Position numbers and translations under genes: made by a program. Positions 44,801 to 54,099 of a stretch of DNA of 64,000 nt are shown here, in pieces. The stretch's first letter is position 1; each line of letters opens with the position of its first letter. The notes beneath the pieces are model-generated. The model searched no databases. It worked only from the letters and a program-made list of their open reading frames with translations, and had not been told where the DNA came from. The stretch spans positions 690,629 through 754,628 of the forward strand of contig CAJINV010000004.1 of the NCBI GenBank assembly GCA_905178155.1. Direction: 5' to 3'. Source of the DNA: Amoebophrya sp. A120. Lineage: Eukaryota > Sar > Dinophyceae > Syndiniales > Amoebophryaceae.

Positions 44801-47800
44801 ATGTGCATCACAAATCCCGTTGATTAACGTTAACACTTTATTTCGCTGGGATAAACCACGCGGGTGAGGGCGTTGCCGAGCGGGAAGTGGGTGCGCTCGC
44901 CAATCAGGAGAATGAGAGCGTTGAGTTGCACTTCTGCTTGGCGACTGCTGATCGTGGTCAAGGTTGTACTTGAAAGAGTTGTTCCCGTCACGACCTGTGT
45001 AGTTGCTGCAACCATGTTGAAGAAAAGGGAAAAGAGTGCAGGAATTTTCGCGGTACTTCTGCTTTCTTCGCTAGTAGAGGTGGAGCAGAAACTCTGGCGA
45101 CTAACATTTGCGTAGTTCCCAGAAAACTCCGTGAAGAGTTTCGCGCGAAACGCTTCAAAGTTATCGGACATCAAATCGCTGGATTCCAGATTGATGATAT
45201 CTTCCGGGAAGAGCTGGGAACGGGAAATAAAGCTATCTCTCCTACTAGCTCCGACGTCGGTATTTTTCGCGTTGTTTAGCTTGTCCATGTGGTCCTCTAC
45301 GTCCATCTCATTCCCATCGTCGTCCGTTCCGGACATCCCGGCTCCTTCGAAAGCCCGACAAGAACTCCCCGCGGAGAACGCACGACCGAAAAAGGCCTGG
45401 TCCCGCAACTATGGAAAGAAAAAAGTTTGTCACAGTCACTAACTTGCAGGTTTTGCATTACAAATTTTTTTAGCATCACAAGTCTTCCTTGTATTGCAGA
45501 AACACTAGGGAAATCCTCTATGAAGCTTGGCTGTCATGCATTTTTACGCATGGCAGCCAATTTTGTATTGCAAAAATGCGCATGAGTGATCGTGACGAAC
45601 TTTTTTTGTTTGATATCAACCGGCAGAACTGCAATCGGAAAAACTGTACCGCCTTCGCCATGATCTCGTTCGAAAGGAGGTCCTCTCCTGGGTCGTCCCT
45701 GCTCCTGGGACTGCTTTCCATGATGAGAAGAATCGCTAGACCGAGAAACGCACAACACGTAGAGGTTTGCTCGGAAGAACAAAGGTTGAGCGATTTCTTT
45801 TGCGCGCTCGTCGGCGGCGTTCGTGCTTGCAGTTGCTTCTGATGTTGTCCGCTGTTGTTTTTTTCCTCATCCTCGTCTTCAGCGTCGGCAGCGGCTGGTT
45901 TTTCGCCTACGGTTGTAGCTGCCCCTGCTACACTCTTCGCGCAGCGCTCCAAAATGTAGGCAATACGGTCGAGCAACTTTCGTTCCAGGAATGCTTTGTT
46001 GACCTTGTTGTTGCGCCGCTCATCTGCAGAAGCTCTTCCCGAGCCGAATGGAGAAAAACCCGCTGCGCCATCTTTTTTGGCGGCAGCCACCGCGGCCATG
46101 TCCGCCTGTTCTGCACCACCACCGTCTCCTTGAGCGTCGACGCTCATCTCGTCTGCATCTAATCTCGATTTCATCATCTCTTCAGATGAGGGTTGGGCAT
46201 TATTCATCCCCTCGACCAACAACTGTGCGCCAGATGAAGCTGCGCTCGCGTAGTTCGTGTAAAGGTTGAACAAGGTGGTCAGGACGAACAGGGCTGTTTC
46301 ATCATCTTCCGGGCAGCTCGCCTGTCCGCGGAACAACGCCGTGGCCGCACCTTCGCCAATTTTCGCAGCATTCTTGTTACTGCTGTGGCCGTCAAAATGG
46401 TCGAAAACGGCAGCGAAGAGCTCGCTATTCTGTAACATCAAACCGTCGTGGTTTTCGTCAGCATGGTCTTCTTGTTCTACCTGTTTTTTATTACTATGAC
46501 CTCCCGACGCCGACAAAGTAGAGTCCTGGAAGACGGCTATTCCTGGAATGGTCGACAAAGCCGCGACTTTCTGTGCCAAAGACCGAAGAAGTAACACACG
46601 ATTGCTCCTGCTCGATACGTTTGTTTCAACGACATGCTCGATTTTGTTGCGTTTTTCGTGGTCCTTCTTTCCTTTCACAGGAGGATGTCCTCGCTTGGAA
46701 TTTTTCGTTTTCTTGGATGATCGATTGATGTCCTTCGTAGCGTCCTCGTCGTTCTCGAAAATGCCGTGCATTTTAATGTCATCCTTACCCTGCACGTGGT
46801 CCAACTCGGCCCGCAGTTCAACAAACTTTCGCAAGCAATCAAGCCAAACCTCGCGGAGCGTCTGTTGGAAGCGGGCAGAATTTGTTTTAGAGGACTCTAG
46901 AAGTTCTTGTGCGACGAGAAGCCGGTCTGCATTTTTCCTCTCTATTGCTAAAGATGATCCAGAACCAGATCCACCACCAAGCTCTTCTTCACTTGCCGTC
47001 GACGCGGCTAGAAGCACCGCCTTGCCAACAGCCAGGACCTGGGCGCCGCTCTGCAGGACGGGAAAAGACGTAAAGCTCAACGTCGCCGGAGCTGCAGTAC
47101 CACGTGGCTGGTGTGTGCCGTGGTTCTTTCCTTCCTCGTGTTGAAACAGTTTGTCCAGCACCGAGTTGGTAAGAACTTTCTGCAGCAAGCCAAAAAGGTG
47201 AAGAGCTTCCTGTTCCTGTCCTCGTGCTGCTGACAGGTGCAGGTGCTCGTCGTTTTCTTGTTCATTATTGTCTTGATGATCCTCACCCAGCAAAAGCTCT
47301 TTATTTTCCGCTGAGATGACCGGCTGTTGTTTTAATAAACCCACACCATTTGATGTTGATGTAGCAGCCCTGGCTGCAAGAATGCCGGCCCCGCAGAGGC
47401 TGTTGTGCAAGTTGTTCAAGGAGTTGCGCAGCACTGCGAACAGAGATAGCTGGAGTTGCTCCCGTAGCAGACGGTGCTGGAGAGAAGCGAATCTGTTGGA
47501 CTTTGATGATAATACTGCTGTTTGTTCATTGACGTCACCGACGTGATTCTCGGTTTCCAGCGTCCCATCCTGATTGCCGAAGGAATTCGCACTCGCGGCC
47601 CGTTTCAACTTCTGCAGTTCTGACCCTTCTTCATGTTGTTCCTGTTCTGCCAGGTCCTGATCGTTGTCCACGTTTGCCAGCCGCATGAGTTTTTCAAAAT
47701 TCCCCAGAAAGAAACGCAGGTCCTTGTTGTAGTGTACAAATAGCCAAGAGGTATTAAATTCATTGCCGTGCTGTAGTCCTTCGGTCCTCTCAACATCAAC

Positions 47801-50800
47801 AAGTGACCTCCTGCTCGTGTTTTTGTACCGCAGTAGCTCCAGCGCGATCCACTTTTGTTGCAGGGTTGGTCGTGTCGGACTAGCGTCGCTCTTCTCCTCA
47901 TCGGCATTTTCGCCAAGAGCTGTACCCTCGTCCTGATGATCTTCCCGCAAACAAAATCGCACTACGCTCGCCAGCGAAACGGCCGCGTCGAACGTTTTCA
48001 CGACAGATTTTTCGAAAACGTTATCACACGTGGAGGAGTTCTTGTTCTTCTTGCTGTTGTTCAGTTTTATTTCCTGGTCGGTATCTTCGAACGCTGCAGC
48101 GCCAGCGTCTTCATGCAGGAGTTCGAGTTCCACTTCTAGTCCTCCACCAAGGTCGTCATGTAGCACTTGATCTAACTTTTTTCCTCGTTTCAATCGGTCC
48201 ACACCATGACTCACGTCGCCCGTAGAAGTACAACCCTGGCCTCCTTTCTGATCTTCCATTGTCAAGCGGTGGAACAAGCAGTGTCGCATTTTCTCGCTGT
48301 GGCAGACGAAGCGCTCGATGAAGTGGCTGCTGTATTTCTCGTCCTGCACAGGAGGAGCACTCGGCGCGTCGACGCAGCTCTGCCCGTGTTCATCATTATC
48401 TTTTTCCTCATCTCGAAGTTCCCCCACGACGGAGGCTTCGTTTCTCGCGGCATCGAAATACGCTTCGAGGAAAGAAACCGCCTGGTTCAAGGTTTGACTT
48501 GCTGCTAGGATCTTGCTACTCGAGTCGAAGCTCTCGGCAGCATGTAGTCCGTATTGTCCACCATCCTTTCCTTTTCCTTCCTTCAAACTCTTCTGGACCA
48601 GGTGTAGTCCTTGCCCGCTATCATCCACGCCAATGTTCATGATTTCGTCCTCGTCACAATCTCCTCCACAGCAGGACGACGAGGCAGCACTGCAACTTTC
48701 CTCGATCTGCAGCCAAACGAGACGCGCGGCTTCGGCTCCCAGGCCGTTGATGCTGCTGCTGTGCGTCGACGTTGAGGTCGAGGAGCAGTGGTCGCCGCCT
48801 GGTTGGTATGCATTGCAAAAGTGTCTGGGTCTGGAAGATTTCTAGACTTGTCATGCATATTTTCCATGACCCATGATGTCTGTGATGCATGCCGTAGCAT
48901 CACAGATTTTTAGAGCGCTTTGCGATACCTCTACAGCATGAGAAATGACCTCTCCGCGTAGCACAAACTAGAGTCCTCTACTTGCTGGTCATGCAATACA
49001 AATTTTTTCAGAATCCAAAAACAGCATGACAAGCTGCAATCTTCCAGACCCAGACATTTTTGCAGTTGATAGCTGGAAGACGAGCATGCAGAGAACCCGC
49101 TTTGCATCCGCCGAAAACAGGTCCACGCCGTTCTGGATCAAGTTTACCACGATGCGGAGTATGCATTGCAAGAGCATCGTATGACGTAGAAATCGCAATA
49201 CAAATACATTTCTCAGAATGTACTTAGTTGAAAAATTGAGTTGCCTTTGCTCGTGCTGAGTTGCTCTTGCCTAGGCTTGGACAGTTAGAGGTTACTTACG
49301 GTTTGTCTTTGCATGAGGAGTAGTACGAGTACGATAGTCTTTTTGCAATGCATACGGAGTGCCAGCGCACGGTTGTGCTCCTCTTCGGCCAGGTCCACGG
49401 CCCGGTGGTAGATCACCGAAAAGAGGTAGTACAGCAAGTGGAATTCTTCCGTAGAAAAGGCGGAGTTCTTGTCTACTGCAATCGGATCTTCCTCGGGGTT
49501 GAGGTTTTTCCTTTTCTTTCCTTTGTTGTTCACGGTCTTCATCTTCTTCTTGGGCTTGTTGCTCTATGCATTGCAAAAGCTGTTGTACCATCGTGGGGCT
49601 AGTAGTCGTAATATTTTTGGCATTTACAATTTCACTGTCAAAATGGAGTTTGTCATGCAGGTTCAGGTGAGACAGAAGATCTGGCATGCACAGATGCAAC
49701 TAGTACGAGCACGATAGCACTTTTGAAGATGCACGGGATAAACCCGCTCCCATGTTGGTGACGATCTTCTCTCCGTTCCACAGATCGCCCTGCATGTCGT
49801 CGTGAATGAAGTCCAGAAATATCAAGCAAAATAAACCTGTGTAGTTGCAGTTGTAACTCTCCTTTTTCTTTTGCTGGGGAAACAGCATGACAGATCTTCC
49901 GTGTGGCATGACAGCGAATATTAAAGGAGCTTGCCGTGGTCCGCAGGCAATACGTGTAAACGTAAAGAATGCTTTACATGACACTTCTTGGTCTGCTACA
50001 CAGAGTTACACTACATACAGGGGTTTTTTCTTGCGTATGAAACCGCTGCACTTTCGTGCTGGATGAAGTAGGACTTTGCTGCTGGTGGTGTTGTTTGTTT
50101 AGCGATTTTTTATTGCTTCCGATCATGTTGAGGGTGTCACAATTCTCGTCCGTCCGGCTGACGAGGTAGAGGTCTTTTTGCAACAACACGTCCAGCACAA
50201 AATCCAGGGACACGATAGAAGGCGAAGATGAACTTGTTGAACAAAATAACGGGTCCACCTCGTTGGAACTGCTCGAAGGGGTATCCTGTCAAAAAACGTC
50301 CCCACGAGGAGCTCAGAGCTGTCTCATTGAAATCTGCAAGCCTAAAATGTTTCTCATCATGCGTACTAACCTCCACCCCAATGCGCCCATGAGCAACATT
50401 CTCCACTACATCTTGCCCGGCTGGAGCGGGGACGTTTTTACACAGGATAAGAGGATAGAGCATTTTTCGCATTGATGTTTCTGGTCGCTTCGATGGTCGC
50501 AGACGCGGCTACGGCACTCGTGATCGTTCTTTTTTGAAGAAAGACCTCAGGGATCCTGTGCAAAAGTTGTATCGGAGACGTAGCTGTATAGATAGAAATT
50601 TACAGCAACGGCAGTACAATCAAATCACATGCCGAAGGACCGCAAGCATTTTTCACTCTGAAACCAACACCAAGTAATTGTTATTTAATGTAATATATGC
50701 GATTTATACTTCTAGAGCTACTTTCGCCAATACAACTTTTGCCAGGCCTATCAAGGGCCCTTCGTCGCACTTCGCTGTTTTTCGTGTCCAGCAAGGCCTG

Positions 50801-52387
50801 GAGAAGCACGCAGTACAAAGAAAGTTTCATCTTGCTAGTACAACTGGCCGTCCCAGTTGTTCCTGCCAAAAGAGAAGCAGGACGACCTTTATCATAATTC
50901 TTTTTTCTGGGAGCAGCACCAGTTCTTGCAGCTGCTGCAAAGACTTTTTCCTCGTAGCTGAGCTGAAACAGCCAGTCGCCCACTGCATCGACGCAATCCA
51001 GATTCACCAGCACGTTTTCGTCCCCGCAGGCGTAATCCAGGTAAAACGGCAGGACTTTCTGCTCCAAAAAGGTTTTGCAGGAGGTGGACGTGGAGTGAAC
51101 AGGTTCTTGTAAGGAAAAATGCGGCTTTTTTGTTTTGTCACGGTGATCTTGGTGTAGTTGTTCCGCCTCGGACGGCGCATCTTTCTTATTCTTCTCGTTC
51201 TGCAGTAGACTGCCACGCCCATGCCCAGATTTGGAGCCGAAAACTTCATCCTCAAGGTTCTCGTCTTGTAAAAGGAGTTCGTGTAGTTCATCGTCATCCT
51301 CTTGTTGCAGTAGGAGCCTCTGGCGATGACTATTTTTACCACTTAATCCGCGCCGCTCCTTCTGCTGCTGTTTGCTCAAAAACTTCGTGTCAATGTCATC
51401 ACCAGAATTCATTTTCCGGCCATCCCCGAACCCAGCAGCTGCGAAGAACAATCTTTTTGCCAAGAAGCTTCGCAGCCCGAGAAACGCGATGCGTCGCCAC
51501 AACGGCACCGGAGAAGATTCCGCGAAGGCTCGCAAAAGGAGGCACATCTTCTGCAGCAGGAGCATGGCCGGAGAGGACGAGAGATGATCACTTGTACAAT
51601 TTTTACCAGAAGAACAACCTTGTCCAGCAGCTTCATCATCCTGCAGCTGCCCTTTCTCTCCCCGCAGCAGATTCTCCATTACCTGCACGCCCTCGAGCAG
51701 TTCCGCAGCCAGTTCCTCGGTGAAAAGGATCCAGCACTGCCGCGCCCGGTCTGCCTGTTTCTTCGTCCGCGTCTTCATGTCAAGCCTCAAAGCTGCTTGT
51801 CCTGCGTGGTTCTGGTCGTGATTGCCACGACGACGACGCTTCGCGACTTATGAACTGCAAAAGCATCGTCGTGCTTACACTGAGTATACATCGCATGACA
51901 AATTTCCTCAGCATGAAAAAGAAAATTTGTAATGCGGATTGAACCTGAGAAAGAAATTTGTAATGCATGATTACAATACGAGTACGATACTTTTGCACAG
52001 GATACGACTTTCTCGCCCGCAACTTTTCCGCCCGCGAGTTCGGCTGGATCTTGACCTTCTTCATTGATGTCCGAGATGGACAAATCGTCAGCGTCCTCCT
52101 CGAGAAAATGTACCTCCTGATGGTCAGCTGCCTCGTCAGTAGACGTTCTGTGATGTTGTCTACTACTGCTTCCACCACCAGTTGAAGTTGAGCAGCTCTT
52201 TTGCACGCAGGCCTCGACGAACCGCTGCAGGCTTTCGTCGGAGACAACTACAGGGTTAATATCGGGAGTTTTGCTGATGTTACGATTTGATTCCGATTCG
52301 CGTTGGCGGTCAGCAAGTTGCACTTCTAGCGCCGGTCGTGCGCGAGCGCGGCGGTCGAGAGGCGCAGACGAGCATGACAGGGTCAGG
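41851..52387 (-). CDS. Very large multi-exon gene (~2.7 kaa), possible helical-repeat protein
   Basis: Exons found: 52005-52387, 50710-51843, 50450-50583, 50038-50276, 49717-49814, 49355-49559, 49072-49154, 45616-48801, 44860-45404, 44306-44621, 44010-44108, 43006-43777 and 41851-42742. All phases are consistent, about 2695 aa. No in-frame ATG was found in the first exon, which has a possible acceptor (TTTATCGATTTCAAG) at its edge, so a 5' exon or spliced-leader site is missing. Many helical hydrophobic segments suggest an alpha-solenoid: LWRRIAFLGLRSFLAKRLFF, HLLYYLFSVIYHRAVDLAEE, RALALRIVVNLIQNG, QLSLFAVLRNSLNNLHNSL. Acidic and Lys-rich linkers separate them. The C-terminal exon has SLNQS repeats, an acidic run (DEEDDLLADD) and a basic end (PPPAKKQKK). 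A chromosome-organising HEAT protein is one possibility, but I do not recognise the family. Ten of twelve introns carry terminal inverted repeats. Confidence 0.75.
42743..43005 (-). mobile_element. Introner, last intron of the 10-kb gene (TCTGGGTCTGG family)
   Basis: Ends TATCAACTGCAAAAATGTCT and, inverted, TATCAACTGCAAAAATGTCA. Perfect repeat AAAGG. Joins SFVKG to KKSKGNN. Its interior aligns over full length with the intron at 48802-49071. Confidence 0.94.
43778..44009 (-). other. Canonical GT-AG intron of the 10-kb gene
   Basis: Donor TCAG/GTATGATAAG, acceptor CTTCTATTTCAG. Phase 1 on both sides, joining ALPLS-G to ATAGLSLPRG. Confidence 0.85.
44109..44305 (-). mobile_element. Degenerate introner in the 10-kb gene
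   Basis: Ends TATGCAACATGCAAAAGTGTC and, inverted, TATCCTCGGCAAAAGTATC; direct repeat decayed to GGCAA/AGCGA. Removing one repeat copy restores FFDVAKRHYNWC. Confidence 0.72.
44622..44859 (-). mobile_element. Inverted-repeat intron with GT-AG ends
   Basis: Inverted repeats TAAAGTGTTAACGTTA lie just inside both ends, but no clear direct repeat flanks them. Donor CGC/GTGGTT and acceptor TACCTCTCCAG join NALTR to EHAKTSCVREL in phase 0. It may be an older introner that has acquired canonical sites. Confidence 0.72.
45405..45615 (-). mobile_element. Introner in the 10-kb gene
   Basis: Ends TATCAAACAAAAAAAGTTCG and, inverted, TATGGAAAGAAAAAAGTTTG, both continuing TCAC. Repeat GTTGA/GTTGC. Joins LQFCRL to RDQAFFG. 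Confidence 0.9.
48802..49071 (-). mobile_element. Introner in the 10-kb gene (TCTGGGTCTGG family)
   Basis: Ends TATCAACTGCAAAAATGTCT and, inverted, TATGCATTGCAAAAGTGTCT, then GGGTCTGGAAGA. Repeat CCAGC/CCAAC. Joins CMLVFQ to PGGDHCSS. Full-length relative of the element at 42743. Confidence 0.93.
49155..49354 (-). mobile_element. Introner in the 10-kb gene
   Basis: Ends TATGCATTGCAAAAAGACTA and, inverted, TATGCATTGCAAGAGCATCG. Perfect repeat CTCCG. Joins RALAL-R to IVVNLIQNG. Confidence 0.92.
49560..49716 (-). mobile_element. Degenerate introner in the 10-kb gene
   Basis: 157 bp. Ends TATCGTGCTCGTACTAG and, inverted, TATGCATTGCAAAAGC; direct repeat poor (AGTGC/GAGCA). Removal of one copy keeps the frame (ASSKV to HKPKKK). 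Confidence 0.65.
49815..50037 (-). mobile_element. Introner in the 10-kb gene
   Basis: Ends TACGCAAGAAAAAACC and, inverted, TATCAAGCAAAATAAACC, both continuing CTGTRTAGT and GTAACTC. Repeat TTTCA/TTTCT. Joins KVQRF to DFIHDDMQ. Confidence 0.87.
50277..50449 (-). mobile_element. Introner in the 10-kb gene (AAAAACGTCCCC family)
   Basis: Ends TATCCTGTGTAAAAACGTCC and, inverted, TATCCTGTCAAAAAACGTCC. Repeat CCTCT/CCCCT. Joins NALSS to SSSNEVD in phase 0. Same terminal family as intron 4 of the VWA gene. Confidence 0.9.
50584..50709 (-). other. Canonical GT-AG intron of the 10-kb gene
   Basis: Donor AGAA/GTATAAATCG, acceptor TCTATCTATACAG, phase 1 on both sides, joining GESSSR-T to TSPIQLLHR. 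An alternative donor GAAA/GTAGC seven bases upstream on the genome's right side is also in phase. Confidence 0.65.
51844..52004 (-). mobile_element. Introner, first identified intron of the 10-kb gene
   Basis: Ends TATCCTGTGCAAAAGTATCG and, inverted, TATGAACTGCAAAAGCATCG. Perfect repeat AGTCG. Joins AGEKV to AKRRRRGNH. Confidence 0.93.
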
Positions 52388-52643
52388 CTTGAAATCGATA
52401 AAGTTGAAATGATCTATTGCAGCGCATGATGCAGCATAAAACCGACATCAGCATTTAGACAAATTTAGCAGCACCAGAACTGACTTTTTCGTGCCATTAT
52501 TTGGGGAAAGAAGGGCTCCTTTTTCGTGCCGTTTTATCAGCTCTATCTCCAACGCGAAGAACCTGAACCACATACAGGCTTAAAATATGTAGACTTTATT
52601 GCAAGGTAGTTCCACTTCATCGATTTCGATTCTGACACAACTC

Positions 52644-54099
52644 TCATACAGCAATGTTCGTCTTGAGTGCGGCAAGGTCAGCACCTTTTTCGTCGGGAGG
52701 AAAATTCGCGATGGTCCCTGTCGCTGCTGCTGTGGTAGTAGTGTTCTTCTCGCCGGGAAAGTGCGTATAAGAGTGCACAACCAGTCCCCGTCGTTCCCCT
52801 CATTCGTCATGCAAAATGCTATATCCAGCCTCTTATTTCATTTTATGGAAGTGTTTCAATGAAAGATTATTGTAGAATCCGAAACAGCACAATACCCCGG
52901 CTACCGCTCGTGCTAGATACTGCTACATACAACAGTTGTCCGCGGGTAGAAGATTTGTCATGCGAACAAACATACAGTGCTGGTGGTGGTGACCATACGG
53001 TGTGTTTCTTGCTATAACAGCTACATTTCCCAATGCGCGGAACGACAACGAGGGGGACGAGTTGTTCACTCTCATAGTGACCTTCGGCGAAACAGTATCC
53101 AGGAAAAAATCTGTTTAAGTGTAACTCTGTAGGAAGATGAACAGCATCGCAGATTCGTTTTGCATTTTACAATCTCAATCATGCGAAACACGTACGAAAG
53201 TTGCCTATGACGCACATCCAGCACGACAAGCGTATACAGTTTTGCATTCCCTGCGTCACAGACTTACACTTACAGTTTTTTTCTTGCATAAACAGCTCTT
53301 CGCGTGGCACACGTCCAGGAAGAAGACGGCAAAAGCCTCAAGCAGATCGTTGATTTTGCTGTTTCGGGTCGAAGTGGTTTCCTGCCTTTTTAGCTCCCGC
53401 ACAGCCTGATCTTGGAAGATATCCAGCTTCGCACTTTTGTTTTTGATATTTGCTGCGTTTATTTTCTTAGTACTTCCGGCAGCGGCAGCGGAGGCGCCAC
53501 TACGATTAGATTTGTTGTTTTTTTCCTTCCCCGGACCCTTGTTCTCTAGCTGTAGTACTTCGTCAGAGTCATTCTCCTCGTCCTCGTCCTCGTGGGAAGT
53601 GGCCATCAGTTCCACCTTCGCCAGAAACGCCGCGGCTTGCTTTCGTGCCCACGAGCGGCTCAGTGATGTTTTGGTCTTGTTGATTCCGGAGGATAAGAGG
53701 GAGTTGAGCATGACAGTAACAGAAGGTTGTGATGAAGGTGGGCCGGCACGTGGTTCCGGCTTACTTCCTGCTCCTGCTTTTTTATCCTCTGCAAAAGTAA
53801 TATCGTACGTAGCCGAATTCACCTGTAGGCAGAGCTCTTTACAACTCGATTTTTTAGCATGTCGAATTGCAGAAGTTGAATATATAATATGCATCGTCGT
53901 CATGCAGTTGCAGTTGCAAATTCAAAAAATAAAGATTTTGATTTCCATGCAGCAATTCCTGCTAGCCCAGTACGAATCGATAGCTTTGCACTGCGTACGC
54001 TGTGTTGGCGCTTGGAGCTACAATGGAGGCCTCGGCCTCCATGGTCTTGTCCACCATAGAAGAAGATGAAGAAGACGACGTCGCGGCTTGCTTCTTCAT
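52644..54099 (-). CDS. Small four-exon gene, 244 aa, function unknown
   Basis: Exons 53983-54099, 53291-53777, 53077-53090 and 52644-52760 join with consistent phases from ATG 54099 (MKKQAATSSS) to a TGA at 52644. The third exon is only 14 nt and sits between two introners. The protein has a Ser/Ala-rich N-terminus and helical segments (ARKQAAAFLAKVELMA, KINDLLEAFAVFFLDVCHAK) around a charged low-complexity middle (HEDEDEENDSDEVLQ, then Lys/Asn-rich). It ends FPPDEKGADLAALKTNIAV. I recognise no family. The gene ends roughly 250 bp upstream of the 10-kb gene and on the same strand, as expected in a one-way cluster. Confidence 0.7.
52761..53076 (-). mobile_element. Introner, intron 3 of the small gene
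   Basis: Ends TATGAGAGTGAACAACTCGT and, inverted, TATAAGAGTGCACAACCAGT, continuing CCCC and CGTTG. The inverted repeat is strong although the direct repeat is weak (GTCAC/CGCAC). Joins FAEGH to FPGEKNTTT in phase 0. Confidence 0.8.
53091..53290 (-). mobile_element. Introner, intron 2 of the small gene
   Basis: Ends TATGCAAGAAAAAAACTGTA and, inverted, TATCCAGGAAAAAATCTGTT, both continuing AGTGTAAcTCTGT with variation. Perfect repeat CTGTT. Joins HAKSC to FAEGH. Confidence 0.92.
53778..53982 (-). mobile_element. Degenerate introner, intron 1 of the small gene
   Basis: Left end TATCGATTCGTACTGG, right end (inverted) TATCCTCTGCAAAAGTAATA; direct repeat AAAGC/AAAAA. Excision restores AYAVQS to AGAGSKPEP in phase 0. 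Confidence 0.68.

Noticed and set aside
52580-52810. Alternative frame in the last exon of the 244-aa gene (RIFLPTKKVLTLPH...)
   Set aside because: The phase left by the preceding exon selects the other frame, ending ALKTNIAV.
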